19,791 nt of DNA from an uncultured Bacillaceae bacterium (GTDB lineage Bacteria; Bacillota; Bacilli; Bacillales; Pradoshiaceae): contig CAJGCH010000024.1 of the NCBI GenBank assembly GCA_904501845.1, forward strand, positions 1 through 19,791, in the 5' to 3' direction. Each line of letters starts with the position of its first letter. Within the stretch, counting starts at the first letter, position 1. Position numbers and translations under genes: made by a program. This document shows, one piece after another, positions 6,027-12,685 of this stretch. Under the pieces are notes generated by a model. The model made no database searches. It was not told where the DNA came from and saw nothing but the letters and a program-made list of their open reading frames with translations.

Positions 6027-6548
6027 ATGAAACACAAATTTCTACTTAGTATCATGATGGCCTTTACACTCATTCTTGTTGTCGGCTGTTCTTCTTCATC
6101 TGAGGAATCATCCGATGAAAAGAGCTCAAATGATTCAGCCCAATCAACAGAGGATGTAAAAAGCGAGATGCTTGATTTCTATCTCTCATTAGCCAATACA
6201 ATCAATGCGAATGATGGAGCATTGAATACATATGAACTATCTGAAGAACCAGATAAGCTAACAGATGAAGATAGAGATGCTGCTTCTGAATCTGCAAAGG
6301 CAACTGGCGAAGCGCTTGGTGCGTTAGAAGTTCCTGAGGGATTGAGTGACTATAAGAACAATCTGAATGTAGCAATTGAAGCAATCCAAACGTCTTACAG
6401 CAAGAAAGCGGAAATTCTTGCTGACAATTCTTCCGAAACAATGGATGAAGCTAATGAATCATTTAACCTAGGTTCTAAAATGATCAATGATTTCCTTGTT
6501 GAGCTTGATCTTTCTGAAGTTAATCTAAATGCCGAGGTAAATTCCTGA
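6027..6548 (+). CDS. Predicted lipoprotein of unknown function
   Basis: The start ATG 6027 gives 173 aa beginning MKHKFLLSIMMAFTLILVVG. This is a classic lipoprotein signal with lipobox LVVGC, so the mature protein starts at Cys21 and is anchored to the outer face of the membrane. A low-complexity Ser/Glu/Asp linker (about 22-47) is followed by a helical domain with many acidic residues (about 48-165). I recognise no catalytic motif. The helical arrangement (LSLANTIN, ESAKATGEALGALEVPEGL, NLNVAIEAIQTSYSKKAEIL) resembles small periplasmic-type helical bundle lipoproteins of Bacillus. In-frame ATGs at 5985 and 6018 are less likely because 5985 falls in the promoter and 6018 is too close to GGAAAGG. 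The gene is monocistronic. Confidence 0.8.
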   Translation: MKHKFLLSIMMAFTLILVVGCSSSSEESSDEKSSNDSAQSTEDVKSEMLDFYLSLANTINANDGALNTYELSEEPDKLTDEDRDAASESAKATGEALGALEVPEGLSDYKNNLNVAIEAIQTSYSKKAEILADNSSETMDEANESFNLGSKMINDFLVELDLSEVNLNAEVNS

Positions 6549-6556
6549 GCATAAGA

Positions 6557-6597
6557 AAACGGCCCGCTATTCAGGTTATCTGAATAGCGGGCCGTTT
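6557..6597. terminator. Strong bidirectional terminator
   Basis: An 18-bp perfect inverted repeat (6557-6574 with 6580-6597) has a 5-nt loop and T-rich flanks on both strands. It separates the lipoprotein gene from the convergent yfhD. Confidence 0.85.
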
Positions 6598-6598
6598 A

Positions 6599-6781
6599 TT
6601 ATTTCCTGGCTCGAGCCTTTGCTCGCTCATCAGCGGCTTTTGCTCTCTCCTGTGCCACGAGGTCATCGTGATCAGCAAGCGCCTCTGAGAATTCTACATC
6701 GATTCCATCTGACAGACCTTGCATGTCATCTGTCAGCCTTCGGGATTTAGCGTGAACTAAGTTGTGATTATACCTGCCCAT
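6599..6781 (-). CDS. yfhD: YfhD family small protein
   Basis: The product has 60 aa, beginning MGRYNHNLVHAKSRRLTDDM and ending in an Ala/Arg/Lys-rich helix (QERAKAADERAKARARK). It matches the YfhD family of small, highly charged Bacillaceae proteins of unknown function, and I recall it being forespore-expressed. GGAGGG lies 8 nt upstream of the ATG. A sporulation-type -10, CATACTA, lies at 6826-6820, about 40 nt upstream. It probably follows yfhE, whose stop is 86 bp upstream on the same strand, but the intervening -10 suggests its own promoter. Confidence 0.85.
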   Translation of the reverse strand: MGRYNHNLVHAKSRRLTDDMQGLSDGIDVEFSEALADHDDLVAQERAKAADERAKARARK

Positions 6782-6819
6782 TGCAAGTTCCCTCCTCTAA
6801 GAAGAATGTTCTCAAAGGA

Positions 6820-6826
6820 TAGTATG
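6820..6826 (-). promoter_or_regulatory. Sporulation-type (sigma-F/G) -10 element for yfhD
   Basis: On the minus strand CATACTA (6826-6820) fits the sigma-F/G -10 consensus. The region 17 nt upstream (GGCTA) is a weak -35. Confidence 0.4.
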
Positions 6827-6866
6827 TGCAATTGGACGCCCGTTAGCCTCATAAGTTCCAGGGAAT

Positions 6867-6995
6867 TTACGGACGAACGCCTTTAGGACCGCTGAAACCG
6901 CCGGCACGGTCGGCGCGTTTGAATTCACGCTGGTACATCACTTCTTGTGTAGTCGTTAATGATTTCCTCATGTTTTCGCGTTTCTTCTTGTCCAT
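6867..6995 (-). CDS. yfhE: YfhE family small protein
   Basis: A 42-aa product begins MDKKKRENMRKSLTTTQEVM and continues with YQREFKRADRAGGFSGP. The EFKRADRAGG(F/Y)SG core and position beside yfhD identify the YfhE family, short basic proteins of spore-formers with no known function. AAGGAGGAA lies 6 nt before the ATG, an almost ideal site. No membrane segment is present. It is divergent from recX. Confidence 0.85.
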   Translation of the reverse strand: MDKKKRENMRKSLTTTQEVMYQREFKRADRAGGFSGPKGVRP

Positions 6996-7134
6996 TTCTC
7001 TTCCTCCTTGACTTAATCTCACCCCTATATTTTCCAAAAGTAACCCAAACTAAACATAAACTGTTCCTTTGATATTTCTTTCGATAGGAAGAATGAATCA
7101 CAATATGCTACATTAAAGGAGGAGGTGAAGAAGG

Positions 7135-7965
7135 ATGCCGATTATCTCAAAGATCGAGCAGCAAAAGAGAAATAAAAACCGCTTCAATATTTACTTATCT
7201 GATGAGGGAAAAGCAGAGGAATATGGTTTCAGTGTGGATGAAGACCTCCTCGTCCGCATGCGGCTTTCTAAAGGCATGGAGGTTGATCAGCTTGCCATAA
7301 TGGAAATCCAATATCGCGACCATGTTCAAAAGGCCTTCCAATCGGCTGTTAATTACCTGTCTTACCGCATGAGGTCAGAGAGTGAGATTGTCGCTTACCT
7401 GACGGAGAAAGAATGGGAAGAAGCCGTAATTGATGAAGCCATGCATAAATTGCGTGAATATAAATATGTCAATGATGAGGAATATGCCAAAGCCTATGTC
7501 AGAACCCAAATGAATGTCTCCAAGAAGGGACCGGCCCTTATTAAAAGGGAATTAAGCGAAAAGGGTATTTCAGCCCAGATGCAGGAAGATGCTCTCGAGC
7601 AATATACGGCAGAGCTTCAGCGGGAGAATGCAGAGGCTCTGGCAGAAAAGTCATTGAAAAAAAGCAAAGGCTCCCATAAAGAAGCCAAGCAAAAAGCTGT
7701 GCTGTTTTTGACCCGCAAAGGCTTTAGCATGGGGCTGGCGGCTGCCGTTGCGGACGAGCTTGCGGCAGAGGATGAAGATGGTGAATGGAATAGCCTTGTA
7801 CAGATGGGACAGAAGTTTCACCGAAAGTATTCAAGTCTTGATGACAGGCAATATGGCCAGAAGATGAAAACAGCCCTATTCCGTAAAGGGTTTCAGATGG
7901 ATTTAATCAATAAGTTTGTTGAGTTAGGAAAAGAGAGAATAGACAATCAAGAATACGAACTTTGA
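7135..7965 (+). CDS. recX: Recombination regulator RecX
   Basis: The product has 276 aa, slightly longer than the B. subtilis protein. RecX binds RecA filaments and modulates strand exchange in the cytoplasm. The sequence shows the tandem three-helix repeats of the long Bacillus type: AVNYLSYRMRSESEIVAYL (about 70-88) and later LREYKYVNDEEYAKAYV (about 106-122). The KKGP..IKRELSEKGI segment (129-144) is the family hallmark. C-terminal repeats include AVLFLTRKGFSMGLAAAV and ALFRKGFQMDLINKFV. The ribosome site AAAGGAGGAGG lies about 8 nt upstream of the ATG. yfhH follows after 15 bp, so the two probably form an operon. No LexA box was seen upstream. Confidence 0.93.
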   Translation: MPIISKIEQQKRNKNRFNIYLSDEGKAEEYGFSVDEDLLVRMRLSKGMEVDQLAIMEIQYRDHVQKAFQSAVNYLSYRMRSESEIVAYLTEKEWEEAVIDEAMHKLREYKYVNDEEYAKAYVRTQMNVSKKGPALIKRELSEKGISAQMQEDALEQYTAELQRENAEALAEKSLKKSKGSHKEAKQKAVLFLTRKGFSMGLAAAVADELAAEDEDGEWNSLVQMGQKFHRKYSSLDDRQYGQKMKTALFRKGFQMDLINKFVELGKERIDNQEYEL

Positions 7966-7980
7966 GAGGGGCATTAAGGG

Positions 7981-8298
7981 ATGGATGAAAAGAAATTTAG
8001 TCAAATGACGGAGCATGAATTGAGACAGGCAATTGCAGACTTAAATGAAAAGGCAAGGAAAGCGGAACAGCTTGGAATGGTCAATGAATTTGCCGTTCAT
8101 AAGCGCAGGGCGGTGATGGCGAAGGCTTATTCACTTGACCCGAAAGAGTTTAAGCCGGGAGAAATCTACGGGATTGATGGTGCTCCGGGTGAGTATTTTA
8201 AGGTTGAGTATCTGAAGGGCGTCTTTGCCTGGGGATTCCGCTTAAGCAAAGGGGAAGAAGAAGGACTGCCGATTTCCTTACTGCAAAAACTGAAATAA
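7981..8298 (+). CDS. yfhH: YfhH family protein (DUF1811)
   Basis: The product has 105 aa. The N-terminal helical part opens EKKFSQMTEHELRQAIADLN and includes VHKRRAVMAKAYSLDP. A compact beta-rich C-terminal part (about 55-105) contains FKPGEIYGIDGAPGEYFKVE and YLKGVFAWGFRL. Length, order after recX and these motifs match YfhH/DUF1811, an SH3-like-fold protein of unknown function conserved in Bacillus. It is 15 bp downstream of recX and shares its transcript, which ends at the terminator at 8329-8357. Confidence 0.9.
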   Translation: MDEKKFSQMTEHELRQAIADLNEKARKAEQLGMVNEFAVHKRRAVMAKAYSLDPKEFKPGEIYGIDGAPGEYFKVEYLKGVFAWGFRLSKGEEEGLPISLLQKLK

Positions 8299-8328
8299 AC
8301 GATGCTGACCCAAATAAATATATTTGAA

Positions 8329-8357
8329 AAAACCGCCCATTAAAGAAGGGCGGTTTT
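8329..8357. terminator. Bidirectional terminator between yfhH and sspK
   Basis: AAAACCGCCC (8329-8338) pairs perfectly with GGGCGGTTTT (8348-8357), 9-nt loop. On the minus strand it is followed by further T residues, serving sspK as well. Confidence 0.85.
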
Positions 8358-8367
8358 CATTTGGCGT

Positions 8368-8532
8368 TTATTCCTCATCCCGATGGCTTGATGCATGCAT
8401 GCGCTCCTGTGGATGAGTATTTGTTGAGCCATCTGCGCGCTTAGAAGCATATTTTGATTTGGCGCGAGGCGCTTCAGCTCTGAATTTATTGTCATGTTGA
8501 TAAGGGAATCCGGTTTCTTTATTTCTCATCAT
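8368..8532 (-). CDS. sspK: Small acid-soluble spore protein K
   Basis: A 54-aa product (53 if the second of two tandem ATGs, 8529, is used) begins MMRNKETGFPYQHDNKFRAE and contains SKYASKRADGSTNTHPQERM. RNKE.GFPY..(N)KF, YASKRADGS and HPQERM are the signature blocks of SspK, a minor spore protein of the forespore core. AAAGG lies 8 nt upstream. A sigma-G-type promoter lies about 30 nt upstream. The gene is convergent with yfhH and shares its terminator. Its exact role in the spore is not known. Confidence 0.92.
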   Translation of the reverse strand: MMRNKETGFPYQHDNKFRAEAPRAKSKYASKRADGSTNTHPQERMHASSHRDEE

Positions 8533-8562
8533 GTATCATGCCTTTCTTCTTGTAGTCCCTAT

Positions 8563-8591
8563 TAGTATGGGGAGCGAAAGGTGAAATAGGC
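8563..8591 (-). promoter_or_regulatory. Sigma-G-type promoter for sspK
   Basis: On the minus strand GCCTA (8591-8587), a 17-nt spacer and CATACTA (8569-8563) fit the sigma-G pattern. The -10 is perfect and the -35 has one mismatch. Confidence 0.6.
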
Positions 8592-8607
8592 ATGCGAATA
8601 TTTCCCA

Positions 8608-9588
8608 TCATCCAGTAATGACATTTAATTTCTTTTGCAGCTTTTCCTCAGTAAATACCCAACCGGTAAACGAATTCAAGATATTTAATTGATCGTCTAA
8701 GTGAACGATGGCCACGAAAGGATAGCGCCCTTTGCTCCGATAGCGGAGGTCAATGAACCGGACCGTGAACATTTCCTGCTCATAGCTGATTTCCCACCGG
8801 TAGACAGGAGAGAAGGAGACGAATGCCGATAGGTTCACATCCTTTAATGCTGCATCAAGAACAGGACTGTCAGGCAATGGATGCCGGTCAAATGTGTCCA
8901 ATAGGAGGATTTCCCTATTTTCGGCGATGGCGACATAATATTTATCACCTGTCGTGACAGCAATCTTCCATTTGTGATAGCGCATGGTTGGTGATAGGAT
9001 AATTCGTCTTGCATCAGGGATTTTTTCTCGAACGAGTGCTTTGATGGACCTGTGTTCGAGAATTCTTGCAAGATAATAACCGATTAAAATGATATATACC
9101 ATGATAAATGTCGGGCCTGGAGGAAGGCCAAAAGCCCATAATATTAAACCGGCAATATGAATACCGAAGATAAAGGGATCAAATGTGTTGATAATGCCTA
9201 GCGCGACCCATCGCGAGGATAGCGGTCTAATGGCCTGGGTTCCGTAAGCATTAAATATATCGACAAATACATGAAGGAACACGGCCAAGAAGGTCCAGAG
9301 CCAGGTATGCAGAACATTCGCCTCCGGCAAGATAAGCGAGGCTGCGGCGGTTATTAAAATTGGCCACATTAAGACAAAGGGAATGGAATGGGTCATTCCC
9401 CGATGGTTCCTTATATAAACAGCATTATTGCGGAATTTCAGAACTGTGTCGATATCAGGTGCTTGTGAGCCAAGCACGGTACCAATCATTACGGCAGTCG
9501 CGGTATATGAGCTATGTGCCACGACAGGATCTAATGTGGCGAGCCCGCCAAGTGCAATGCCCATAACAAGATGTGTACCGGTATCCAT
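8608..9588 (-). CDS. yfhP: Membrane-bound metal-dependent hydrolase-like protein YfhP (DUF457/YdjM)
   Basis: The product has 326 aa. The N-terminal half is the DUF457 membrane domain with 5-6 membrane segments. Conserved polar residues suggest a metal site: H6 (TGTHLVMG), D45 and D47 (SQAPDIDT), H62 and H67 (NHRGMTHS), H106 and D110 (LHVFVDIFNAYG). The C-terminal half (about 185-326) is a soluble beta-rich domain with no motif I recognise. Members are related to E. coli YdjM; the reaction is unproven. AAAGGAGG lies 8 nt upstream of the ATG. The gene diverges from mutY, as in B. subtilis. Confidence 0.88.
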   Translation of the reverse strand: MDTGTHLVMGIALGGLATLDPVVAHSSYTATAVMIGTVLGSQAPDIDTVLKFRNNAVYIRNHRGMTHSIPFVLMWPILITAAASLILPEANVLHTWLWTFLAVFLHVFVDIFNAYGTQAIRPLSSRWVALGIINTFDPFIFGIHIAGLILWAFGLPPGPTFIMVYIILIGYYLARILEHRSIKALVREKIPDARRIILSPTMRYHKWKIAVTTGDKYYVAIAENREILLLDTFDRHPLPDSPVLDAALKDVNLSAFVSFSPVYRWEISYEQEMFTVRFIDLRYRSKGRYPFVAIVHLDDQLNILNSFTGWVFTEEKLQKKLNVITG

Positions 9589-9772
9589 AAGAAGTCCTCC
9601 TTTGCCGCTAACAGACTATGATGAAAGGTTATATGTCTATACTATCCATAATTTAATTACTTTCCATACCGAAATGGATGATTTACAATGAAGAAATTAA
9701 CCTTACTTAGTATAGTTCTAATATGTTTATATTCCCTTTTTACCTGAATATTTAACATAACCAGGAGGAAAC

Positions 9773-10855
9773 GTGAAGAAGTTAGCCAGTAATAATATTG
9801 AGCAATTCAGAGAAGATTTGGTAAATTGGTTTATTAAAGAACAACGTCAACTCCCATGGCGACTGAATAAAGATCCTTACAGGGTCTGGGTATCGGAAAT
9901 CATGCTGCAGCAAACGCGCGTGGACACGGTTATTCCTTACTACGAACGATTTATGGAGTGGTTCCCGACAATTGAGGATTTTGCAGAGGCTGATGAGGAA
10001 AGGATCCTCAAGGCTTGGGAGGGCCTTGGCTACTATTCAAGGGTGCGGAATCTCCATAGCGCGGTTAAAGAAGTAAAAGAAAGCTATGGCGGAGTCGTTC
10101 CGAATACACCTGAAGAGATTAGCCGCCTAAAGGGTGTCGGTCCATACACGGCAGGTGCGATTTTAAGTATAGCATATGGACTTCCCGAGCCTGCTGTAGA
10201 TGGGAATGTCATGAGGGTACTTTCACGTATATTAGAAATTTATGATGATATCGCGAAACCTGCCACAAGGAAAATTTTTGAGCAGGCGGTCCGGGAATTA
10301 ATTGACCATGCACATACGTCAGAATTTAATCAGGCTTTAATGGAACTGGGTGCGTTGGTATGCACGCCGACAAAACCGTCATGTCTGCTTTGCCCGGTAA
10401 GTGAGCATTGCCAGGCATTTGAAAAAGGATTGCAGCAAGAGCTGCCAGTAAAGACGAAAGCTAAGAAGACAAAGACTGTGCACTTGAGTGCGGTTGTCGT
10501 AATTGACGGCACCGGAAGAATGGTGATTCAAAAAAGACCTTCATCCGGGCTGCTCGCCGGTTTATGGGAATTCCCTAACTATGAAGTAAACAGTATGGAC
10601 GAACTTAAGCAGGTGATGGCAAAGGAAAATCATATTGTTGTGAAAGACCTTCGGCCAATTGGACAGATTAGTCATGTCTTCTCCCATCTCGTTTGGGAAA
10701 TCACTGCTTATGAAGCCAAAGTCGACAATGTAGAGCAATTCACAGAGACGAACCGAAAAATTGCCTTTGTAAGGGATGAGGATTTCCAGCAATATGCCCT
10801 GCCTGTATCCCATCAAAAAATTTATGAAGCTCACTTAATGAATGAGAAACAGTGA
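9773..10855 (+). CDS. mutY: Adenine DNA glycosylase MutY
   Basis: The product has 360 aa with a GTG start behind AGGAGG. The enzyme removes adenine mispaired with 8-oxoguanine in base excision repair. E42 in SEIMLQQTRV is the expected catalytic acid, the helix-hairpin-helix is LKGVGPYTAGAI (119-130), and D143 in VDGNVMRVL is the catalytic aspartate. The 4Fe-4S cluster ligands are C197, C204, C207 and C213 (C-x6-C-x2-C-x5-C). The C-terminal NUDIX-like domain (about 235-355) that recognises 8-oxoG carries the FSH motif at 303-305. All key residues are present. The stop codon lies inside the terminator stem. Confidence 0.97.
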   Translation: MKKLASNNIEQFREDLVNWFIKEQRQLPWRLNKDPYRVWVSEIMLQQTRVDTVIPYYERFMEWFPTIEDFAEADEERILKAWEGLGYYSRVRNLHSAVKEVKESYGGVVPNTPEEISRLKGVGPYTAGAILSIAYGLPEPAVDGNVMRVLSRILEIYDDIAKPATRKIFEQAVRELIDHAHTSEFNQALMELGALVCTPTKPSCLLCPVSEHCQAFEKGLQQELPVKTKAKKTKTVHLSAVVVIDGTGRMVIQKRPSSGLLAGLWEFPNYEVNSMDELKQVMAKENHIVVKDLRPIGQISHVFSHLVWEITAYEAKVDNVEQFTETNRKIAFVRDEDFQQYALPVSHQKIYEAHLMNEKQ

Positions 10856-10878
10856 CGGAACTCCGTCACTGTTTTTTT
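10850..10878 (+). terminator. Rho-independent terminator overlapping the mutY stop
   Basis: CAGTGACGG (10850-10858) pairs with CCGTCACTG (10863-10871), 4-nt loop, followed by seven T residues. Confidence 0.9.
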
Positions 10879-11102
10879 CAGTCATAGGAGATACGTGTGC
10901 CATGAGTCCAATCAGCCTCATAGCGAGTTAATCCGCCGCGCCGTTCAATTTCTTCAATAATTTCACGTTGAATCGTATGACCCTCGATATTTAAATAAGG
11001 CATAATCTGCATGAGGGAATGATGAAAATACTCAAGCTCCGAGTCCTTCCACTCTTCCTTTTTGATCATTGACAGCTCTGTCATATCTCTTCCTACATAC
11101 AT
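10878..11102 (-). CDS. yfhS: YfhS family small protein
   Basis: The product has 74 aa, the same length as I recall for B. subtilis YfhS, and occupies the same place after mutY in opposite orientation. It opens MYVGRDMTELSMIKKEEWKD, with a predicted helical middle (ELEYFHHSLMQIMPYLNIEG, IQREIIEEIERRGGL) and a polar C terminus. There is no membrane segment or known catalytic motif. AAAGGAGG lies about 9 nt upstream of the ATG. The function is unknown. I did not find a clear promoter. The call rests on size and synteny more than on recalled sequence. Confidence 0.7.
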   Translation of the reverse strand: MYVGRDMTELSMIKKEEWKDSELEYFHHSLMQIMPYLNIEGHTIQREIIEEIERRGGLTRYEADWTHGTRISYD

Positions 11103-11170
11103 ATAGTCAGTCCTCCTTTATTGTATAGATAGTTTTCCGTAAAGCTTCTTAAATCACTCCAAAAAGTTTT

Positions 11171-11199
11171 GAATAACAGTCTCTGACTTGGACACATTA
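11171..11199 (+). promoter_or_regulatory. Sigma-G-type promoter for sspE
   Basis: GAATA (11171-11175), a 17-nt spacer and CACATTA (11193-11199, one mismatch to CATNNTA) place the start near 11206, 15 nt before the ATG. The spacing equals that at sspK. Confidence 0.6.
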
Positions 11200-11220
11200 A
11201 TATTTGTGGAGGTGATATTA

Positions 11221-11412
11221 ATGGCTAACAACAGTTCAAAAACAAACGCTAACTTAGTGAGACAACAAAACGCACAATCTGCGGGTCAAAGCCAAGGACA
11301 ATTTGGTTCTGAATTTGCATCTGAAACAGATGTGCAAAGCGTAAGAGAAGCTAACCAAAAAGCTGAAAAAAACAAAACGAAAAACTCCGGTAATTTCGGA
11401 AATCAATCTTAA
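11221..11412 (+). CDS. sspE: Gamma-type small acid-soluble spore protein
   Basis: ATG 11221 follows TGGAGGTGA, giving 63 aa that open MANNSSKTNANLVRQQNAQS. The protein is rich in Asn, Gln, Ser and Lys and lacks the DNA-binding motifs of alpha/beta SASPs. It is stored in the spore core as an amino-acid reserve and degraded on germination by the protease GPR, whose site is visible as EFASETDV (residues 31-38). Only one such site is present; the B. subtilis protein is longer (about 84 aa) with repeated segments. An upstream in-frame TTG at 11188 overlaps the promoter and is rejected. The gene is monocistronic with a strong terminator. Confidence 0.92.
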   Translation: MANNSSKTNANLVRQQNAQSAGQSQGQFGSEFASETDVQSVREANQKAEKNKTKNSGNFGNQS

Positions 11413-11426
11413 TTCAGGTTAAACAG

Positions 11427-11462
11427 GAAGCACCTGCCCTAGACTGGCAGGTGCTTCTTTTT
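11427..11462 (+). terminator. Rho-independent terminator after sspE
   Basis: A perfect 12-bp stem (11427-11438 with 11446-11457), 7-nt loop, is followed by five T residues. Confidence 0.9.
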
Positions 11463-11563
11463 ATGTGTCGACAAAACATCTTATCAGGCAACAGAATAAG
11501 TCAAAGGTATTCCAGCGCTTATAGAGAAATATTCTTTATACGGAATTGAAGTGGGGGAATGAG

Positions 11564-11830
11564 ATGAAAAGCTTTGAGGAATTAGTCAATGAGCAAATGC
11601 TAATTATGGATAAATTATTGAACATGCAAACAGAACTTGATCGTTATAGAGAGCTTGAAGAGGAACTGAGGAATCGAAAGAAGGAGCAAGATTTATTATC
11701 GGTACAGGATGATATCATGGAAATGAAGAAAGAGCTGAATTCTATCCAGAATTTGTTCATGCAGCTGACGGAGCGGGTCATTGAAAGCTATCAGACTAAG
11801 TCTGCCACAGAGAAAATAATACATGATTGA
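11564..11830 (+). CDS. ygaB: YgaB-like coiled-coil protein
   Basis: ATG 11564 follows GGGGGA by 7 nt; the in-frame TTG at 11546 has no site. The 88-aa product opens MKSFEELVNEQMLIMDKLLN and is helical almost throughout. A heptad-like pattern (LDRYRELEEELRNRKKEQDL, then MEMKKELNSIQNLFMQLTER) indicates a coiled coil. The sequence contains no catalytic motif or membrane segment. Position between sspE and ntdP matches B. subtilis ygaB, whose function is unknown. Coiled-coil sequence is easy to over-match, so the name depends mainly on synteny. Confidence 0.75.
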   Translation: MKSFEELVNEQMLIMDKLLNMQTELDRYRELEEELRNRKKEQDLLSVQDDIMEMKKELNSIQNLFMQLTERVIESYQTKSATEKIIHD

Positions 11831-11842
11831 TTTATTCTGAAA

Positions 11843-11870
11843 AGGGCATCTCTGTGATGTTCTTTTTTTT
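11843..11870 (+). terminator. Rho-independent terminator after ygaB
   Basis: AGGGCATC (11843-11850) pairs with GATGTTCT (11856-11863) with two G-U pairs, followed by a T-run to 11870. Confidence 0.7.
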
Positions 11871-11954
11871 GCTGTTTTGTTTCGTGTTTATCCAGATGGG
11901 GAAGGAAATAATGACAAAACTTGGGCCTAGTATGCATATTCCTGGTTCACTTAG

Positions 11955-11983
11955 TTTTAAAATCATTCCCAAATCGTTATAAT
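11955..11983 (+). promoter_or_regulatory. Possible sigma-A promoter for ntdP
   Basis: TTTTAA (11955-11960), a 17-nt spacer and a perfect TATAAT (11978-11983) imply a leader of about 105 nt before the GTG at 12096. The -35 is weak. Confidence 0.45.
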
Positions 11984-12095
11984 AAATAAGAAGAAAGCGG
12001 AAATGGTGTCTTATTTATACTTAAAATGGAAAAGGATATGTTGAAAGGTGAGATAAGTGCCCTGCCCAATAGGGAGAGAAAGTAGGTAATACAAC

Positions 12096-12635
12096 GTGCG
12101 AGTACCGAGAGAAGGAGAAGAAATTCAAATACACAGCTATAAGCATAATGGACATATCCATCGAATATGGCAAGAGACGACTGTCTTGAAAGGTACGCAG
12201 TATATAGTAATTGGATGCAATGATCGTACTCTTGTCACCGAAAGCGATGGACGGACATGGCTGACGAGAGAACCGGCTATCACATATTTTCATTCGCAGT
12301 ACTGGTTTAATATTATTGGCATGCTCCGTGAAGACGGGATTTATTATTACTGCAATCTGAGTTCCCCTTTTGTCTTTGATGGAGAGGCCATAAAATATAT
12401 TGACTATGATTTAGATATAAAAGTTTATCCAGATATGACCTATAATTTGCTCGATGAGGATGAATATGAGCAGCATAAACGGGACATGAGTTACCCAAAT
12501 GTAATTGACCATATCCTGCGTCGGAATGTCGAGAAGTTAATTGGAATGATCCGGGCAAAGAAGGGCCCCTTCGCACCGGAATTCGTTCATAACTGGTATA
12601 AGCGTTATACAACGATCAAGAATAACGAAAGATAG
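12096..12635 (+). CDS. ntdP: Nucleoside tri- and diphosphate phosphatase NtdP (YgaC, DUF402 fold)
   Basis: The product has 179 aa with a GTG start; the ribosome site (AGTAGG, about 10 nt upstream) is weak. The family hydrolyses nucleoside tri- and diphosphates in the cytoplasm. Family blocks are continuous: VPREGEEIQIHSYKHNGHIH at the N terminus, ESDGRTWLTREPAI (49-62), FNIIGMLREDGIYYYCNLSS (71-90), YIDYDLDIKVYPDMTYNLLD (101-120) and a C-terminal KKGPFAPEFV..WY. The acidic cluster D104, D106/D107-region and D113 is the likely divalent-metal site. Length and order before ygaD match B. subtilis ygaC. The short gap to ygaD contains no clear terminator, so co-transcription is plausible. Confidence 0.92.
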   Translation: MRVPREGEEIQIHSYKHNGHIHRIWQETTVLKGTQYIVIGCNDRTLVTESDGRTWLTREPAITYFHSQYWFNIIGMLREDGIYYYCNLSSPFVFDGEAIKYIDYDLDIKVYPDMTYNLLDEDEYEQHKRDMSYPNVIDHILRRNVEKLIGMIRAKKGPFAPEFVHNWYKRYTTIKNNER

Positions 12636-12685
12636 CCTGTTTCCATGGTGGACGGGCTTTTTCCGTGACAAGAGGAGAAATGAAA

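Noticed and set aside
7070..7134. Search for a LexA (DinR) box upstream of recX
   Set aside because: No CGAAC-N4-GTTCG-type sequence was seen.
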